Shown one piece after another: positions 38,344 to 49,056 of a DNA stretch of 64,000 nucleotides (the first letter of the stretch is position 1; the number at the start of each line of letters is the position of its first letter). Below the pieces are notes generated by a model. That model worked only from the letters and a program-made list of their open reading frames with translations. It was not told where the DNA came from and did not search any database. Position numbers and translations under genes: made by a program. Source of the stretch: Trichomonas vaginalis G3 (taxonomy: Eukaryota; Parabasalia; Trichomonadida; Trichomonadidae). The stretch is from NCBI RefSeq assembly GCF_026262505.1, contig NC_067206.1, positions 21,405,896 through 21,469,895 on the forward strand, given 5' to 3'.

Positions 38344-41300
38344 TTAGAACTTTAACTTACGTTCAAAAGATGACTTCGTTGAAATAGTGAAGTCCTTATT
38401 TTTGTTGAAGCATGGTTTCGAACCAATGCACAAGTCAAAGGTTATCTCATCACCTTCATAAAGAGATTTGTACAATTCCACGATGCTATATTTTTCCCCA
38501 ACTTTCTCAGGGAAGAACAAACCTTTCTTCTCGTCATAATGTACTTGTATCGCATCTGGGAACATTTGGTTTGCAGTAAGTGCAATTACGTCCTGTGTGA
38601 TTCCCTTCATTCGACAGTGGAAAGCAATTTCCTTGAGGTCATTGGTTAATTCGTCGAGGTAAGTCTTCTTTCCAACGAATATAGATCTTTGTGCCTTAGA
38701 CATATGTCCTGCAGTAATCTCTGCAAAGTCTGAATGAAATTGACCCAGTGCTTTTCCAATGAGTTCTCTGTTATACCTTCTCTTGTATTCTTCTGCTAAC
38801 TTATCTAAGTCCTTCTCATACAAGTGTAAACTATCTGTATCCTGATAGAACAACTTCAAGCCCAAATCTTCTGCTGTGAAGAATACTTCATTCATGATTC
38901 GTTTGGACATAGAAAGGATTGAAACACCTAATGGACAATAGTTAAAGTGACGAACGATAGGTTTAAATGACTTTACACATGAAAGTTCGGAATCGGGGAT
39001 GAACTCTATTGTCTGTATGTCATTATAGTTCTTAATGATATAGTCAGTGAGCTTATTGTCCTTGATGAAACGAATCTTTTTGTCAATGGGCTTTAATATC
39101 GTCTTACCATAGATACTGTTCAAAAGAAGTTTGATGATCTCTTGTATCGGATTACCTTCCTTCTTATACTTAGCACGTAATTCGAAGAGCTTCTTAACTT
39201 CATTCCTTATTGTCATGTCCCTTTTTCCATCATAATAGTATCCATCAATGACTTTGCATGAGATCTCTTGGAACTTGATCAGATCTTGAAGCGTAATGTG
39301 GTCTACGAACATCTTGCAGCATGTATTGGAACTTCTGGCAACATGTAAGTCAGGGTTGATGTCAGGATTGACGACAATCAATGGGAATGCTGAGTTCTTA
39401 CCGATCGACAAGATCTCGATCTGACAGTAAAATCCTGAGATGAACTTTTCCTTTGTTGGTTCAGCTTGGTCATCATCAAAGAGATGCTCCAACAAGTATT
39501 CACTGCTCTTCATCTCTTCTGTCATAACTTTTGGAATTCCTTCTAAACAGTAAAGTCTAGCAATTGCTGATGGATACAATGATACAGCATCGAAGTCAGT
39601 GATGAGTTCTCCTTCATTGTATTGCTTCTTGTTCTCAGCTAGCATGCATCTTCCTCCTTGAATACACTTGGAAATATATTCACGAGGTTTTCCTGCAAGA
39701 TCAAAGAGATTACCGTTCTTCCAATATACTCTCTTCTCAAAGAGTTTGTTTGAGATAGAACTTATTGAAACATAATCATAAGCATCTATTTCAAACTCAG
39801 TCATGAGGTCATTGCGGAACTTAAGAAAGCCATCTCGTAAAATGCGTACATCTTGACCGCAATAGAATGACGAATAAACTTCCATGTCAAAGTGTTCATC
39901 ATCAATCTTGCAATCTTCAATCTTCTCAATGTTCTCATTAAAAGCTTCAATATCTTTGACATGATTCATGGCATCATCGATGTTACCAACTTTAGTTGTA
40001 TTAACTAACTCTTCCGTGTAGTAATTATATGGGAAAACTTCTTTTTCACCACTAGTGAGGTGAAACATTTCAGGGAATCTTTCCAACTTAGTTGAGATGA
40101 TTGCATAAGAGTCTTTGAAGCAGAGAAGTTTTCCTTTGTACTTTCCTTGTATCTGCATCGTTTGTGAACCTTTGATGATTGGAGTTCCTGTAATCTCTTC
40201 TAACTGAGACATGAGAAAAGTGACATCGTACGATAAGTTGTGGAAATAAACTAAACTCTTATCTGGTAAAGCTTCGAGGAATTTTGACGCACAGTCACTT
40301 CCCCAAATTGATGTATAACCATCATCGTCATCTTCCATGAAACAAATGTTGTATGCTTTGTGAATGTTTCCATCAGTTGATGCTTCGAAGTCAGCAAAGA
40401 AAACATGTTCTCTTGGGAACTTCATGTCTTTCTTCGTCTCTGAACTCCAATCTTTCTTCATCCTTGCGCAATAACGCTCATTGTATGTGAGGTCAATCAT
40501 TTCTTCAAGGTTCTCATTATACATCGTTGTGAAGTATGTGCAAAGTTCTCCTGTTCTAATTGGTTCGAAATAATTGTTAGCAAACAAGAGTTCAATGACT
40601 TTTGCAAGTGGTGTAACTAACTTTGAGTTAATTGCATACCTTGTTTCATATCTTCTGTTAACTAACATCTTCTTCTCTAAAGTCCAATCCTTGCACAACT
40701 TACAAACATCTTCATAGTTCTTGATGAACATTGAACTTATTGGAAGCTTTTCGTTCAACATGTAGTGGTCATACATTAATAAAAGTTCTACTGTCATCTT
40801 TGGTTCTTCATCTGGTTCATAAGTATATGAATGATTTGAATACTTCTCGTTGTATTTGATGACATGGAACCTTATTCCTGTTTCTTTGGCAATAACCTTA
40901 ATCTTTGACATTGGAAAATCTTTGACACGAATGATTTCCCTCATATGATTAATTGTTGCTTCGTCAACACCAGCTTGAATACAAGCGTAGATGAAACATG
41001 AATCTTTCATCATCTTCTTTGCTGTCTCTGCATTAAGTTCGTTGAAGATCTGATACCTCTCTAAGTTAATAGGTAATTTGCATGTCCATGTCCAAAGCTG
41101 ACCATTACGTGACCTGTTTCTCTTCTTTGAATGGTTTTGTTTGATGATCTTGAGTGCGATCTTTTCTTGACCTGCTGCTCTCATCGTATCTAACATAACT
41201 TGTTCTTCAGCTGTGAGTTTATATGGTGTGTACGTTCCTTTTCTCAAAGCAGAAGCATCAACATCTGAATAAGCTGTATAGTCAAAGATCTCGATCTTCC

Positions 41301-41826
41301 TTAACGAAGGAATACTACAAAGGAAGAAGTCATAGTTTGATTCAAGGACTTTAGATGCTAATTCTTGTACTTCTGCTATTGGAGCTTCATTAAGTAACTG
41401 ATGAACTAATGATCCCATTGTATTGATGTTCAAATGACGCAAAATGTTTCTCTTCTCATCAAAGTCGTAATAGAATGTCCACTTCTGTTTGAAAAGGTCT
41501 ATCTGTCCAATGAACTTTGCCATAACTCTTGGAAACATCTTGTTGAAGTAATCTTTTCCTCTTGGACTGTATTGGTCAATGTTAAACATAATGAATCTTT
41601 CTCCTGCTTTAGTTATTGGGTCTAACCATTTCTCATCAGGAAGTTTTTGACCATTAATGTTCTTAACAACGTAAAAGGCATTCTGTATTTCTTTGTATGC
41701 TAATTCGCTCTCATCAATCTTTGGTGGAGGGTCTGAGTATATTGGTTGCATCTCCATTAACGCTCTATTATGAGATCTCTGATCGTGATCTAAAGCAACT
41801 GGGGAATTTGAAGCTGGAACATTCAT
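38344..41826 (-). CDS. Protein-primed DNA polymerase B
   Basis: A 1160-codon frame holding the family landmarks in order: the CFIYACIQAGVDEATINHMR region ahead of the exonuclease; Exo I FADFEAS, Exo II HNLSYDVTF and Exo III YCGQDVRIL; motif A DFDAVSLYPSA; motif B NSIYGKTI; and motif C YQDTDSLH. It replicates the element from protein-bound DNA ends. Homologous along its length to the Polinton A copy. The gene probably began further upstream, so this copy may be broken near its start (about one break). Confidence 0.9.
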   Translation of the reverse strand: MNVPASNSPVALDHDQRSHNRALMEMQPIYSDPPPKIDESELAYKEIQNAFYVVKNINGQKLPDEKWLDPITKAGERFIMFNIDQYSPRGKDYFNKMFPRVMAKFIGQIDLFKQKWTFYYDFDEKRNILRHLNINTMGSLVHQLLNEAPIAEVQELASKVLESNYDFFLCSIPSLRKIEIFDYTAYSDVDASALRKGTYTPYKLTAEEQVMLDTMRAAGQEKIALKIIKQNHSKKRNRSRNGQLWTWTCKLPINLERYQIFNELNAETAKKMMKDSCFIYACIQAGVDEATINHMREIIRVKDFPMSKIKVIAKETGIRFHVIKYNEKYSNHSYTYEPDEEPKMTVELLLMYDHYMLNEKLPISSMFIKNYEDVCKLCKDWTLEKKMLVNRRYETRYAINSKLVTPLAKVIELLFANNYFEPIRTGELCTYFTTMYNENLEEMIDLTYNERYCARMKKDWSSETKKDMKFPREHVFFADFEASTDGNIHKAYNICFMEDDDDGYTSIWGSDCASKFLEALPDKSLVYFHNLSYDVTFLMSQLEEITGTPIIKGSQTMQIQGKYKGKLLCFKDSYAIISTKLERFPEMFHLTSGEKEVFPYNYYTEELVNTTKVGNIDDAMNHVKDIEAFNENIEKIEDCKIDDEHFDMEVYSSFYCGQDVRILRDGFLKFRNDLMTEFEIDAYDYVSISSISNKLFEKRVYWKNGNLFDLAGKPREYISKCIQGGRCMLAENKKQYNEGELITDFDAVSLYPSAIARLYCLEGIPKVMTEEMKSSEYLLEHLFDDDQAEPTKEKFISGFYCQIEILSIGKNSAFPLIVVNPDINPDLHVARSSNTCCKMFVDHITLQDLIKFQEISCKVIDGYYYDGKRDMTIRNEVKKLFELRAKYKKEGNPIQEIIKLLLNSIYGKTILKPIDKKIRFIKDNKLTDYIIKNYNDIQTIEFIPDSELSCVKSFKPIVRHFNYCPLGVSILSMSKRIMNEVFFTAEDLGLKLFYQDTDSLHLYEKDLDKLAEEYKRRYNRELIGKALGQFHSDFAEITAGHMSKAQRSIFVGKKTYLDELTNDLKEIAFHCRMKGITQDVIALTANQMFPDAIQVHYDEKKGLFFPEKVGEKYSIVELYKSLYEGDEITFDLCIGSKPCFNKNKDFTISTKSSFERKLKF

Positions 41827-42071
41827 GATACCATTGTAGTCATCATAGAAGCTCTTAGCATTCTTGAAAATATCTGCTACACTTCCTGTACCTCCTTGAT
41901 TCTTAATTGCCAGAGCTAATAATTCTAATTTATTTGTATCTTAGGCATTTTGATCCCAAACATATCAAGCATACCTTTCTTATCTTCTGGTGAAAGGTTA
42001 TTAACTAATCCTTTTATAGCATTGAGCATGTTGGTCTTTTATAACCGATAAAAAAATATACGTTATTTTTT

Positions 42072-42914
42072 TTAATCGTCATCGTAATCATAATCGTACG
42101 AAGATTCTGTATCATCATCACTGACATCATTGGTTTCTCTAACTTCTGGCTTATCTGGTTTAATCTCTATCACCATAAACATTGGTGACAATAATCGAAC
42201 AGGCTGATCTTGGAAGTCAACTAAGGTAAACGTAACATTAGTTAGTTCCCATGGAAATGCATCTATCCATGGTGAGGATTCCTTACATATAAGTGGTTTA
42301 CCAGATATCCAGAACTCATTGATGTTATAACATGTAGATCTGTACATGATCTTTCTTCGATCATCAACTTGGTCAATATTATTGAACCCAGAGATGACAG
42401 ACATTGATGAACGAAGGTATAACTGATACCCGAAGTTGAGCATAGGTGGTTTTGGCATTTGTAGATAATAATTATGTACAATAGGTAGTTCTATTCCATA
42501 TGCACCTAAAATAAGATTTGCTCTATGTGAAGCATCTTTTAAATAGACTTTATGTCCTTTGTCCTGTGACGTAAATATAAGTTGATTCGTAGCACTCAGT
42601 GAAACTGTTACATTATGTTGACCTTTTTTCTTGTTATAATAATCAAACTGTTTTGTTACAATCTCTTGTAGTTTTGATACAATAGTATCCATATCAAATG
42701 AAAGAGCTGACTTAAATGTACACACCTTTTCTTCTCCATCTTCGTCTAACTGTAAGACAAAATAATCTGTTTCGTCACAAACAATAAAGTTCGCCATAGT
42801 ACTGACACTTTTTACTCTCATCTTTATCTTACTTGGATGCCCCATGTTAGGATCTGCTTGAAACTGTATTGTCCCGTAGTTATTAGGATCAGTCGATTGT
42901 AGATAATACATCAT
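42072..42914 (-). CDS. Putative penton/minor capsid protein
   Basis: 280 aa, starting MMYYLQSTDPNNYGTIQF. Beta-rich, with KIKMRVKSVSTMANFIV, DETDYFVLQL, LILGAYGIELP and FTLVDFQDQPVRLL, and an Asp/Tyr-rich tail (SYDYDYDDD). Homologue of the broken gene at 11754-12529. Divergent from the fibre gene with only 19 bp between starts, as in Polinton A. The pairing with the fibre gene suggests a vertex protein to which the fibre attaches; that is inference. Confidence 0.6.
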   Translation of the reverse strand: MMYYLQSTDPNNYGTIQFQADPNMGHPSKIKMRVKSVSTMANFIVCDETDYFVLQLDEDGEEKVCTFKSALSFDMDTIVSKLQEIVTKQFDYYNKKKGQHNVTVSLSATNQLIFTSQDKGHKVYLKDASHRANLILGAYGIELPIVHNYYLQMPKPPMLNFGYQLYLRSSMSVISGFNNIDQVDDRRKIMYRSTCYNINEFWISGKPLICKESSPWIDAFPWELTNVTFTLVDFQDQPVRLLSPMFMVIEIKPDKPEVRETNDVSDDDTESSYDYDYDDD

Positions 42915-42933
42915 TTTTATATGTAGTAAAAGA

Positions 42934-45544
42934 ATGAGTGTTGTTCCATATGCATATGAATGTTATAAGTCTAGCGTACTTCAATATAAAGAATATACTC
43001 TCAGAATTACTGATAATGCTTTAGTCATACATAAAGAAGGTGCTGATGAAGACATTACCATCGGTCCTGGTATATTACCTATCGAGCAACCAGATGGTAC
43101 AATTGTTGAAACAGACTTAAATCAATACCTTCAAGCGTTACAGAATCGTGTGACAAAAGTAGAGAATAATTACTTAGATGCTCCATTCTTCACAACTGAT
43201 AGAGATTATATGTTTTCATGTATGGCGAGTAATGGTTTGCAAGAAACTCGTGAGGTAAATATTAATGAAGCATTAGAGACTATAATATATCATGTTAAAC
43301 GGTTATTATCGATTGACCATGGAGTTCATTTTGACCCAAGGTCTACACTGTTCAATATACCAATGATTGAAAACAGTCAATTAACATTTAAAGAAGATAC
43401 ATTGTATAATGCTTTAAACGCAGCATTTGCTTATATATTAGGTCATGAACAAGTACAAAATAGTGGTATTGCAATATACTTAGATAAAGTTATGTTAAAG
43501 AAACCATTGACATTCACAGAAGATGGTCCAAAAGCAACTGGTATTGTTGGTGATGGAACATTATTGACGAAAGAATACTTAGCAAGTCATGTCGGAGAAT
43601 TTTTCTCCACTAATGATAGCATCAGTACAACACCAGAAGTTATTTTATTGAAGAAACCAATCACATTTGATGTTAAAGGAAAGACAAAAGCAACTGGTAT
43701 AGCTGGCGATGGAGTTTCTTCTGACTAAGGAATACTTGAAGAAAAATATCAATGACTTCGTTGAAATTGTCAAAGATAAAGAATCTGGTCTTAAGTTCAA
43801 CCCTTTATCATTCATCTTTGCCATAGCAAACGCCGGTGCTACTGCAGCCTCATGGATATCACTCCAGAGTCAAATAAATGCTCTTTGGGCTTTTGTTGAA
43901 AGTCAAGAAGGTATAGATACTGTTCTTGACACTCTGGGTAATCTTGGTCCAAATCATAAAGGAGGTTTTGTGGATGGAATAAAAAATTTAGTTGAAAAGA
44001 CTAAAACAAGTTTCCAGAAGATAACTCATATAGAAAGATTCAGAAATGAAGGTTATATGGAACTTGAGAGTTTTGATGTGACTGGACCTTTGGAACCAAT
44101 TCCAATGCCACGTGATGCTAATGATGAAGAAGAGAAAGATCCTGGACCAAAAACAATCATTTCTACGTTAAGTACTTTGTACCCTGATTTTGTGACCTTA
44201 GTGAAAGTTGCTAATACATCAAGAAAGAACAATAATATTAATATGTCTGGTACTGATGACCTTACTGATTATCTTTATCTCATTCTTGCTGAATTAGCGA
44301 AGAAAGTTGAGGAGAACAAAAATAATGGAGGAAGAACTGCACTTAAGATTGCAGACAAAGCTGACAAAAGTTATGTTGACGAAGAGATACGTAAAGTTGC
44401 ATCTAAAGAATATACTTTATCACAGTCTGTCATACTTAAGACAATCAAAGGTCCAGAGAAAGATATGTCCCAGGTGATGGTACAACAGTTAAAGTTAATG
44501 AAAGAGTTTCATTCCCATCTGGTATTGATACAAAAGAAGTATATATTAATGGTGAAAACATCAATACAACATTGATTCCTTTGAAAAATAATGAGTTCAC
44601 TGAACCTTTGACAGTTAAATCAATTCGTTCAAGAGAAGACAAACCTGTTATAATCAATAAAATAAGAGCAGACGACATAATATTGAACTATACCCTTGGT
44701 TCAAGTGCACCTTTAGAGAATCCAAGTACAAGCGTAAAAGATACACTAAACTCCTTAAATAACAAATGTATGAACATTGAAGGTCATGTCAGAAACTTTG
44801 AAACACATGAACTACCAACAATGTTAGATAAAAAAGCAGATAAAGAACATACACATAACTTTCTCAACTGTTGCTATAGAAAGTATTGAAGGAACGGTTG
44901 AAGAAACTGGTGGGGATACATTATATTGTAAACCTCCTAACTTTCCACAAGGTTTAACATCGGATGACGACATAACGACGATGAGAAACATTAGATGTAA
45001 AGATGTTTATGTCATGAAGGATGAACATAATATTAAATTCACTGCTCAAGATTTATATGACAAGAAAGCAGACAAAACAGAGCTTCAAACATTAAAGACA
45101 GAAATACTTCAAACATTATATCCTGTTGGTTCTATTTATACGTCAATGAACTCAACAAATCCAGAAACAGTTCTGGGTTTTGGTACATGGCAGCAGATTG
45201 TAGACAAATTCTTATACTGTGCAAACTCTTCAAAGCAAACAGGAGGTTCGAAGAAAATTACTGAAGCAAACCTTCCACCGCACACTCATACAGGAACTAC
45301 AAACACAACAGGTAGTCATTCACATTCAATAACAAAAAGAGGTTATACAAATCTTGCAGCAGGTTCGGATAGACAGGGAATGCATAGATATGATATTTCA
45401 AGTGACCCAGTAGATTCAAGCGCAGGTATTTTCTGTGGAACCACAGGAAATCATTCACACACTTTCACAACAAATCCAACAGGCTCGGGTGCAGATTATA
45501 TGCCACCATTTATGACTGTATTCGCTTGGTTCAGAGCTGCTTAA
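42934..45544 (+). pseudogene. Collar-type fibre protein, broken copy
   Basis: Starts MSVVPYAYECYKSSV. It shares the anchor region, the linker KADK-HTH units and the C-terminal collar domain (YPVGSIYTSMN, LPPHTHTG, GNHSHTFT) with 12547-16050. Several blocks (about 44660-44845, 44885-45080, 45318-45392) are almost identical in DNA to Polinton A, while the sequence between them has diverged. This indicates recent module exchange. Broken, with about three breaks. Confidence 0.8.
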
Positions 45545-45714
45545 CTCAAGATCACGATCACAAACTGTTTCTCAGTATGAATGAGTAGCTCTATTTTTAC
45601 ATCATTACTGAAGTATTTCTTTTCTTCATCAATGACAGAAAGAATGTTTTCATCATCTTTTAAAGATCTTACCAAAGTTAGATCTTCATCAGAAAATCTC
45701 AAAGAAAGACTCAT
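45541..45714 (-). CDS. Small MSL-family protein, 57 aa
   Basis: Starts MSLSLRFSDEDLTLVRSLKD and ends FVIVILS. Start context TTTTTATTAGTGCATAAATG. Its stop overlaps the stop of the convergent fibre gene by two bases. Related in layout to 8412-8636 in Polinton A. Function unknown. Confidence 0.6.
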   Translation of the reverse strand: MSLSLRFSDEDLTLVRSLKDDENILSVIDEEKKYFSNDVKIELLIHTEKQFVIVILS

Positions 45715-45778
45715 TTATGCACTAATAAAAATATAGCTAATTATTTTTTTATCTGAACTTTTTATCGGGTATATAAAG

Positions 45779-46222
45779 ATGTCTGAACATCATATAAAGT
45801 TCTTTAAGATCCAACAGTTTGTAGATGAAGTGAAGAAGCAAAATAAAACAGCAAAGAGACTACTTATATGCTTACCACAAACATTATGTCAAGGAAAGTA
45901 TGGTTATAGTGCAAGTCCGATCATGATCTTTGTCGATAAGCAGAAATACACAAATGAAGGTTTAGCTAATTTACTCAAGTTTGAAAAGATAGCTATAAAC
46001 ATTCCTGACCATTTCTCAGCGAGAATAAACCTTGACAAGACTAAAAGTTATTGTTTATATGTAGATCTCACGAAATCAACAAAGAGTAAAGACAAAGAAT
46101 ATAACCCAGTTGAACTTAAGACAATGGGTAAGAACTTACTCAAAGCTGCTATCAAACCTGTCGAAGAGATCGACATTGAGGATGAAGCAGAAGAAATAGA
46201 TGTAGATCCTGATGCATTATAA
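45779..46222 (+). CDS. Conserved 147-aa protein with acidic tail
   Basis: Homologue of 19072-19545: HIKFFKIQQF start, SPIMIFVDKQKYTNEGLANL middle, YNPVELKTMGKN, and an acidic end (IDIEDEAEEIDVDPDAL). It follows the divergent 57-aa gene by 64 bp. In Polinton A its relative is next to the polymerase; here it is next to the fibre gene, so linkage is not kept. Unknown function. Confidence 0.65.
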   Translation: MSEHHIKFFKIQQFVDEVKKQNKTAKRLLICLPQTLCQGKYGYSASPIMIFVDKQKYTNEGLANLLKFEKIAINIPDHFSARINLDKTKSYCLYVDLTKSTKSKDKEYNPVELKTMGKNLLKAAIKPVEEIDIEDEAEEIDVDPDAL

Positions 46223-46340
46223 ACGATAAAGTTTATTTTTGGAGGAAGATGGTGTCAGACCCTTTAATCTGGTATGCTTGTTCTAGGTAATTGCAGAAAC
46301 CTAGAAAGATTGTATTGGTCTGAGTTTCATATCTGTTCTC

Positions 46341-46524
46341 TCATCTCTCCATTGAAGCAAGTAAATTTATGAAGAGTTCGTCTGGATTCTCAGGTTTTGG
46401 TACACACTGATCGAAGATCTGTATGACCTCTTCATGACCGTACTCCCTATGGTCAGACATGAGTGTTAAGAAGAACTTTGCATCTTCGGACCAGGTTTAG
46501 CATCTATGCAACGAGTGGGTCTCA
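46341..46524 (-). pseudogene. Small broken gene, unknown
   Basis: A − strand coding-like stretch starting MRPTRCIDAK. It later reads FFLTLMSDHREYGHEEVIQI and FDQCVPKPENPDELFINLL. Broken, about one break. More GC-rich than its surroundings, like the next genes. Family unknown. Confidence 0.35.
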
Positions 46525-46554
46525 TTGACATTTTTGTCACTTTTATTTGGTCGA

Positions 46555-46761
46555 ATGGAAGGATTCGAGTTCATGCCACTTGACAGCAAAGAAGGTGCAG
46601 AAGAGGTTGTTGTTGCTGCATTCTATGCGAGCTCACACGTTGACGCATTCCGAACTTACCAGGATGACCTCGAAAAAGAAGGTCGAAAGCTTGGAAAGAT
46701 CCAAATGTTGCTTGAGTTCTTCCGTGGAAACCTTGCACAGAAGTATGAGAAGAAAGAATAA
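46555..46761 (+). CDS. 68-aa acidic helical protein, unknown
   Basis: Start set at 46555 (MEGFEFMPLDSKEGAEE). Helical, charged, with AFYASSHVDAFRTYQDDLEK and a basic end. Base composition is clearly more GC-rich than the nearby polymerase or fibre genes. Convergent with the following gene. No family recognised. Confidence 0.5.
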   Translation: MEGFEFMPLDSKEGAEEVVVAAFYASSHVDAFRTYQDDLEKEGRKLGKIQMLLEFFRGNLAQKYEKKE

Positions 46762-46818
46762 ACAACTAATTATTACTGAGCTTAGCTCATAAATGTAAGT
46801 TTTTACTCTGATCAGATC

Positions 46819-47325
46819 TTAGATCTCGTCGGGACAAGCGGAAAGGATAAAGTCCATGAGCTGGACTTTTGTCTTAGTGAGCGGTACTGCGGTCATGAGT
46901 AGTTCGCGCTTGTTTGAGCCACTTGGAACGCGACCCTTCCAATTCCTCATAGATCTCAAGGCAGAGATCGTGAAGAACTCAAGGACAAAGAGTCTTTGAG
47001 ACTTGGTAAGGAATCCCTCATCATCTCTTTCATCCTGGAGGGTCTTTGTGGATGCAGTGGACTTGATCTCGTCTTCCTCGATCGGATCATTCTCATAATC
47101 TTCATCACCCTTCTTCCTAAACGTCATCTGCTCTCTCTTGTAGTCGTTCCTGAGAGCATTGAGTCCAGCTTCAAGATCTTGTGAGTTCTTTGCAGGTTTA
47201 TTGAAAGTTTTCTTTTCCTGCATTTGCTGTATAAGCTGGGTTTGCTGTTGCATCATCTGCATCATCATTGCCATCATATCTAGTGTTGGTGATGCTGGAG
47301 CTGGTGTTGTACCATCTTGGGACAT
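46819..47325 (-). CDS. 168-aa protein with Met/Gln-rich N-terminus, unknown
   Basis: Residues 15-45 are Met/Gln-rich (MMAMMMQMMQQQTQLIQQMQ), suggesting a coiled coil. A charged middle and a C-terminal helical part follow (RLFVLEFFTISALRSMRNWK, then LTKTKVQLMDFILS). More GC-rich than the core genes. Its start lies a few bases from a long minisatellite. No family recognised. Confidence 0.5.
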   Translation of the reverse strand: MSQDGTTPAPASPTLDMMAMMMQMMQQQTQLIQQMQEKKTFNKPAKNSQDLEAGLNALRNDYKREQMTFRKKGDEDYENDPIEEDEIKSTASTKTLQDERDDEGFLTKSQRLFVLEFFTISALRSMRNWKGRVPSGSNKRELLMTAVPLTKTKVQLMDFILSACPDEI

Positions 47326-47340
47326 TCGGTCGTCGGTTAT

Positions 47341-47715
47341 GTCTTTACAAAAGACTGCTTTACAAAAGACAGCTTTACAAAAGACAGCTTTACAAAAACA
47401 GCTTTACAAAAGACAGCTTTACAAAAGACAGCTTTACAAAAGACAGCTTTACAAAAGACAGCTTTACAAAAGACAGCTTTACAAAAGACTGCTTTACAAA
47501 AGACAGCTTTACAAAAGACGTCTTGACAAAAGACAGCTTTACAAAAGACGCTTTACAAAAGCATTTTCTCACAAAAGAATCTGCTTTACAAAAGACGTCT
47601 TGACAAAAGATTGCTTTACAAAAGTCTGCTTTACAAAAGATTGCTTTACAAAAGATTGCTTTACAAAAGTCTGCTTTACAAAAGACAGCTTTACAAAAGA
47701 TTGCTTTACAAAAGC
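47341..47715. repeat. 15-bp minisatellite, about 25 copies
   Basis: Tandem units of the type GCTTTACAAAAGACA with small variants (AGACTG, AGATTG, AGTCTG, AGACGT). The 15-bp period keeps reading frames open on both strands (LQKTA, YKRQL, FTKDS repeats), so the open frames here are not evidence of protein. It separates the 168-aa gene from the next + strand gene. Confidence 0.95.
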
Positions 47716-47716
47716 C

Positions 47717-48090
47717 ATGACTGATCTTCATCCAATTTGTTTAATCGAACTTAATGAAGTAATTTCTGCATATCTCCTGCATGTATTTGGAAACGAGAGG
47801 AAAGACAACTCACCAAGGTTTCCAGACGCCAGATCCAAAGACTTGAATCAACTGCAGGAGTAATCCTAAGCTTTGAAGAAGGATTAACCAATAAGAAAGA
47901 TGTCATTGACTCCAAGCGTGAAAGCCTTGCTGCTTTCTTACGCAAACACCCATGGGTCGATGTTGATCTCCAAACTCCTTACCAAGGACTCGTTGAAACC
48001 TTCACGACCTACAGACAGCTCCTTGACAGACCTGAGCAGAACCTTCTGGTCGAACGTGATGGCACATTAAGCCCTACAGACGAGAATTGA
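47717..48090 (+). pseudogene. Broken gene after the minisatellite, unknown
   Basis: Starts MTDLHPICLIELNEV; later coding-like sequence reads RRQIQRLESTAGVILSFEEG and HPWVDVDLQTPYQGLVETF. Broken, about one break. Composition is GC-richer than the polymerase genes. Family unknown. Confidence 0.4.
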
Positions 48091-48226
48091 GAAAGAAGCT
48101 CAAGAGTAAAACATTCATTTATACTTTTGACATTTTTTTCATGAGTGTTCACGTTAAGATCAATGATGAAAACATGACTCATGGGAAGATATCATTGATG
48201 ACATAGAGAATGACCTTGATGAAAAC

Positions 48227-48715
48227 ATGATGGGAGCTCAAACGTCAGTTAAGGTCAAACTTGGTGAAGTTCAAGAAAAGATCTCCGAGATCAATGCAAA
48301 AATATCTGCTCTTACAGAGGTTGACGTTTATTACAGAAGCTTGGAGAGAACTTTAAGCAAACTTGAACGTCAGAACCAAAGTCTCATAGTTGTGCTCCAG
48401 AAACTCAGTCTCATGCGTAAAGCATATAATGACTACCTACATGTAAGAGACTTACCTTCTTATTCTACTCCAGATCTCGACTTTTCCGATATAAGTCCAA
48501 TCCTTATTGATACAACACTTACGATAGCAGGGATGCTTCCTACATATCCAGAATATGATAACTTACCTCAGCTCTTCGAGTATCTCAAGAAAAAGTTCAT
48601 GATCTTATTATGCGAGACCATGAAAAGACGTCAAAATACCAGAACAGAACGAGAACAGAGCTTACTAATAGACTTATTATATAATACTAAAGAAATAAAG
48701 GAGTTTTTATTCTAA
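48227..48715 (+). CDS. Coiled-coil protein, 162 aa
   Basis: The first 75 residues have heptad spacing (KLGEVQEKISEINAKISAL and LERTLSKLERQNQSLIVVL). A Pro/Asp segment and a helical end follow. An upstream ATG at 48141 in another frame suggests the annotated start may not be the original one. Overlaps the convergent next gene by 9 bp. Unknown function. Confidence 0.5.
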   Translation: MMGAQTSVKVKLGEVQEKISEINAKISALTEVDVYYRSLERTLSKLERQNQSLIVVLQKLSLMRKAYNDYLHVRDLPSYSTPDLDFSDISPILIDTTLTIAGMLPTYPEYDNLPQLFEYLKKKFMILLCETMKRRQNTRTEREQSLLIDLLYNTKEIKEFLF

Positions 48716-49012
48716 CTTTGGTATTTTTGGGAAGAACTGATCTGGATCATATTTGTCAACCACAGGTTTTGGTATCAAAAGTCTCTCTGGTTCTTGGACG
48801 GCTGGTACTGGAAATGGTTCCTTTGGTTTCCTAGCTTTTGGGAGATCTAAAAATTTTCTTGGTCTCTTTCTTTTGTGTAAGTGTTGTCCATTTTTATCGA
48901 CAACGAATGTGAGCTTTCCGTCGTCAAAGATGAATGTCGTCGCTTCTTCAGTTCCCTCATCAACTATTATCTTCTTGATCTTTCTCTTCTCCATTAACAG
49001 AAAAAGTGACAT
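48707..49012 (-). CDS. Small basic protein with a DDGKLTFVVDKNGQ turn
   Basis: 101 aa; the start may be the second Met (MEKRKIKKIIV). A beta pair TFIFDDGKLTFVVDKNGQ leads to HLHKRKRPRKFLDLPK, loosely like the YYV-KDG-RKRK-PL core of other small Polinton proteins. A Pro-rich tail follows. Unknown function. Confidence 0.5.
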   Translation of the reverse strand: MSLFLLMEKRKIKKIIVDEGTEEATTFIFDDGKLTFVVDKNGQHLHKRKRPRKFLDLPKARKPKEPFPVPAVQEPERLLIPKPVVDKYDPDQFFPKIPKLE

Positions 49013-49056
49013 ATATTACTTCATTATTTTTCTGAGTGTTAGGATTAATTAAACCT

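Noticed and set aside
47341-47715. CRISPR-like array
   Set aside because: Units are 15 bp and directly tandem, with no unique spacers and no cas genes. It is a minisatellite.
47268-47863. Repeat proteins read from the minisatellite in several frames
   Set aside because: A 15-bp unit without stop codons opens many frames on both strands. No frame has a supported start or end.
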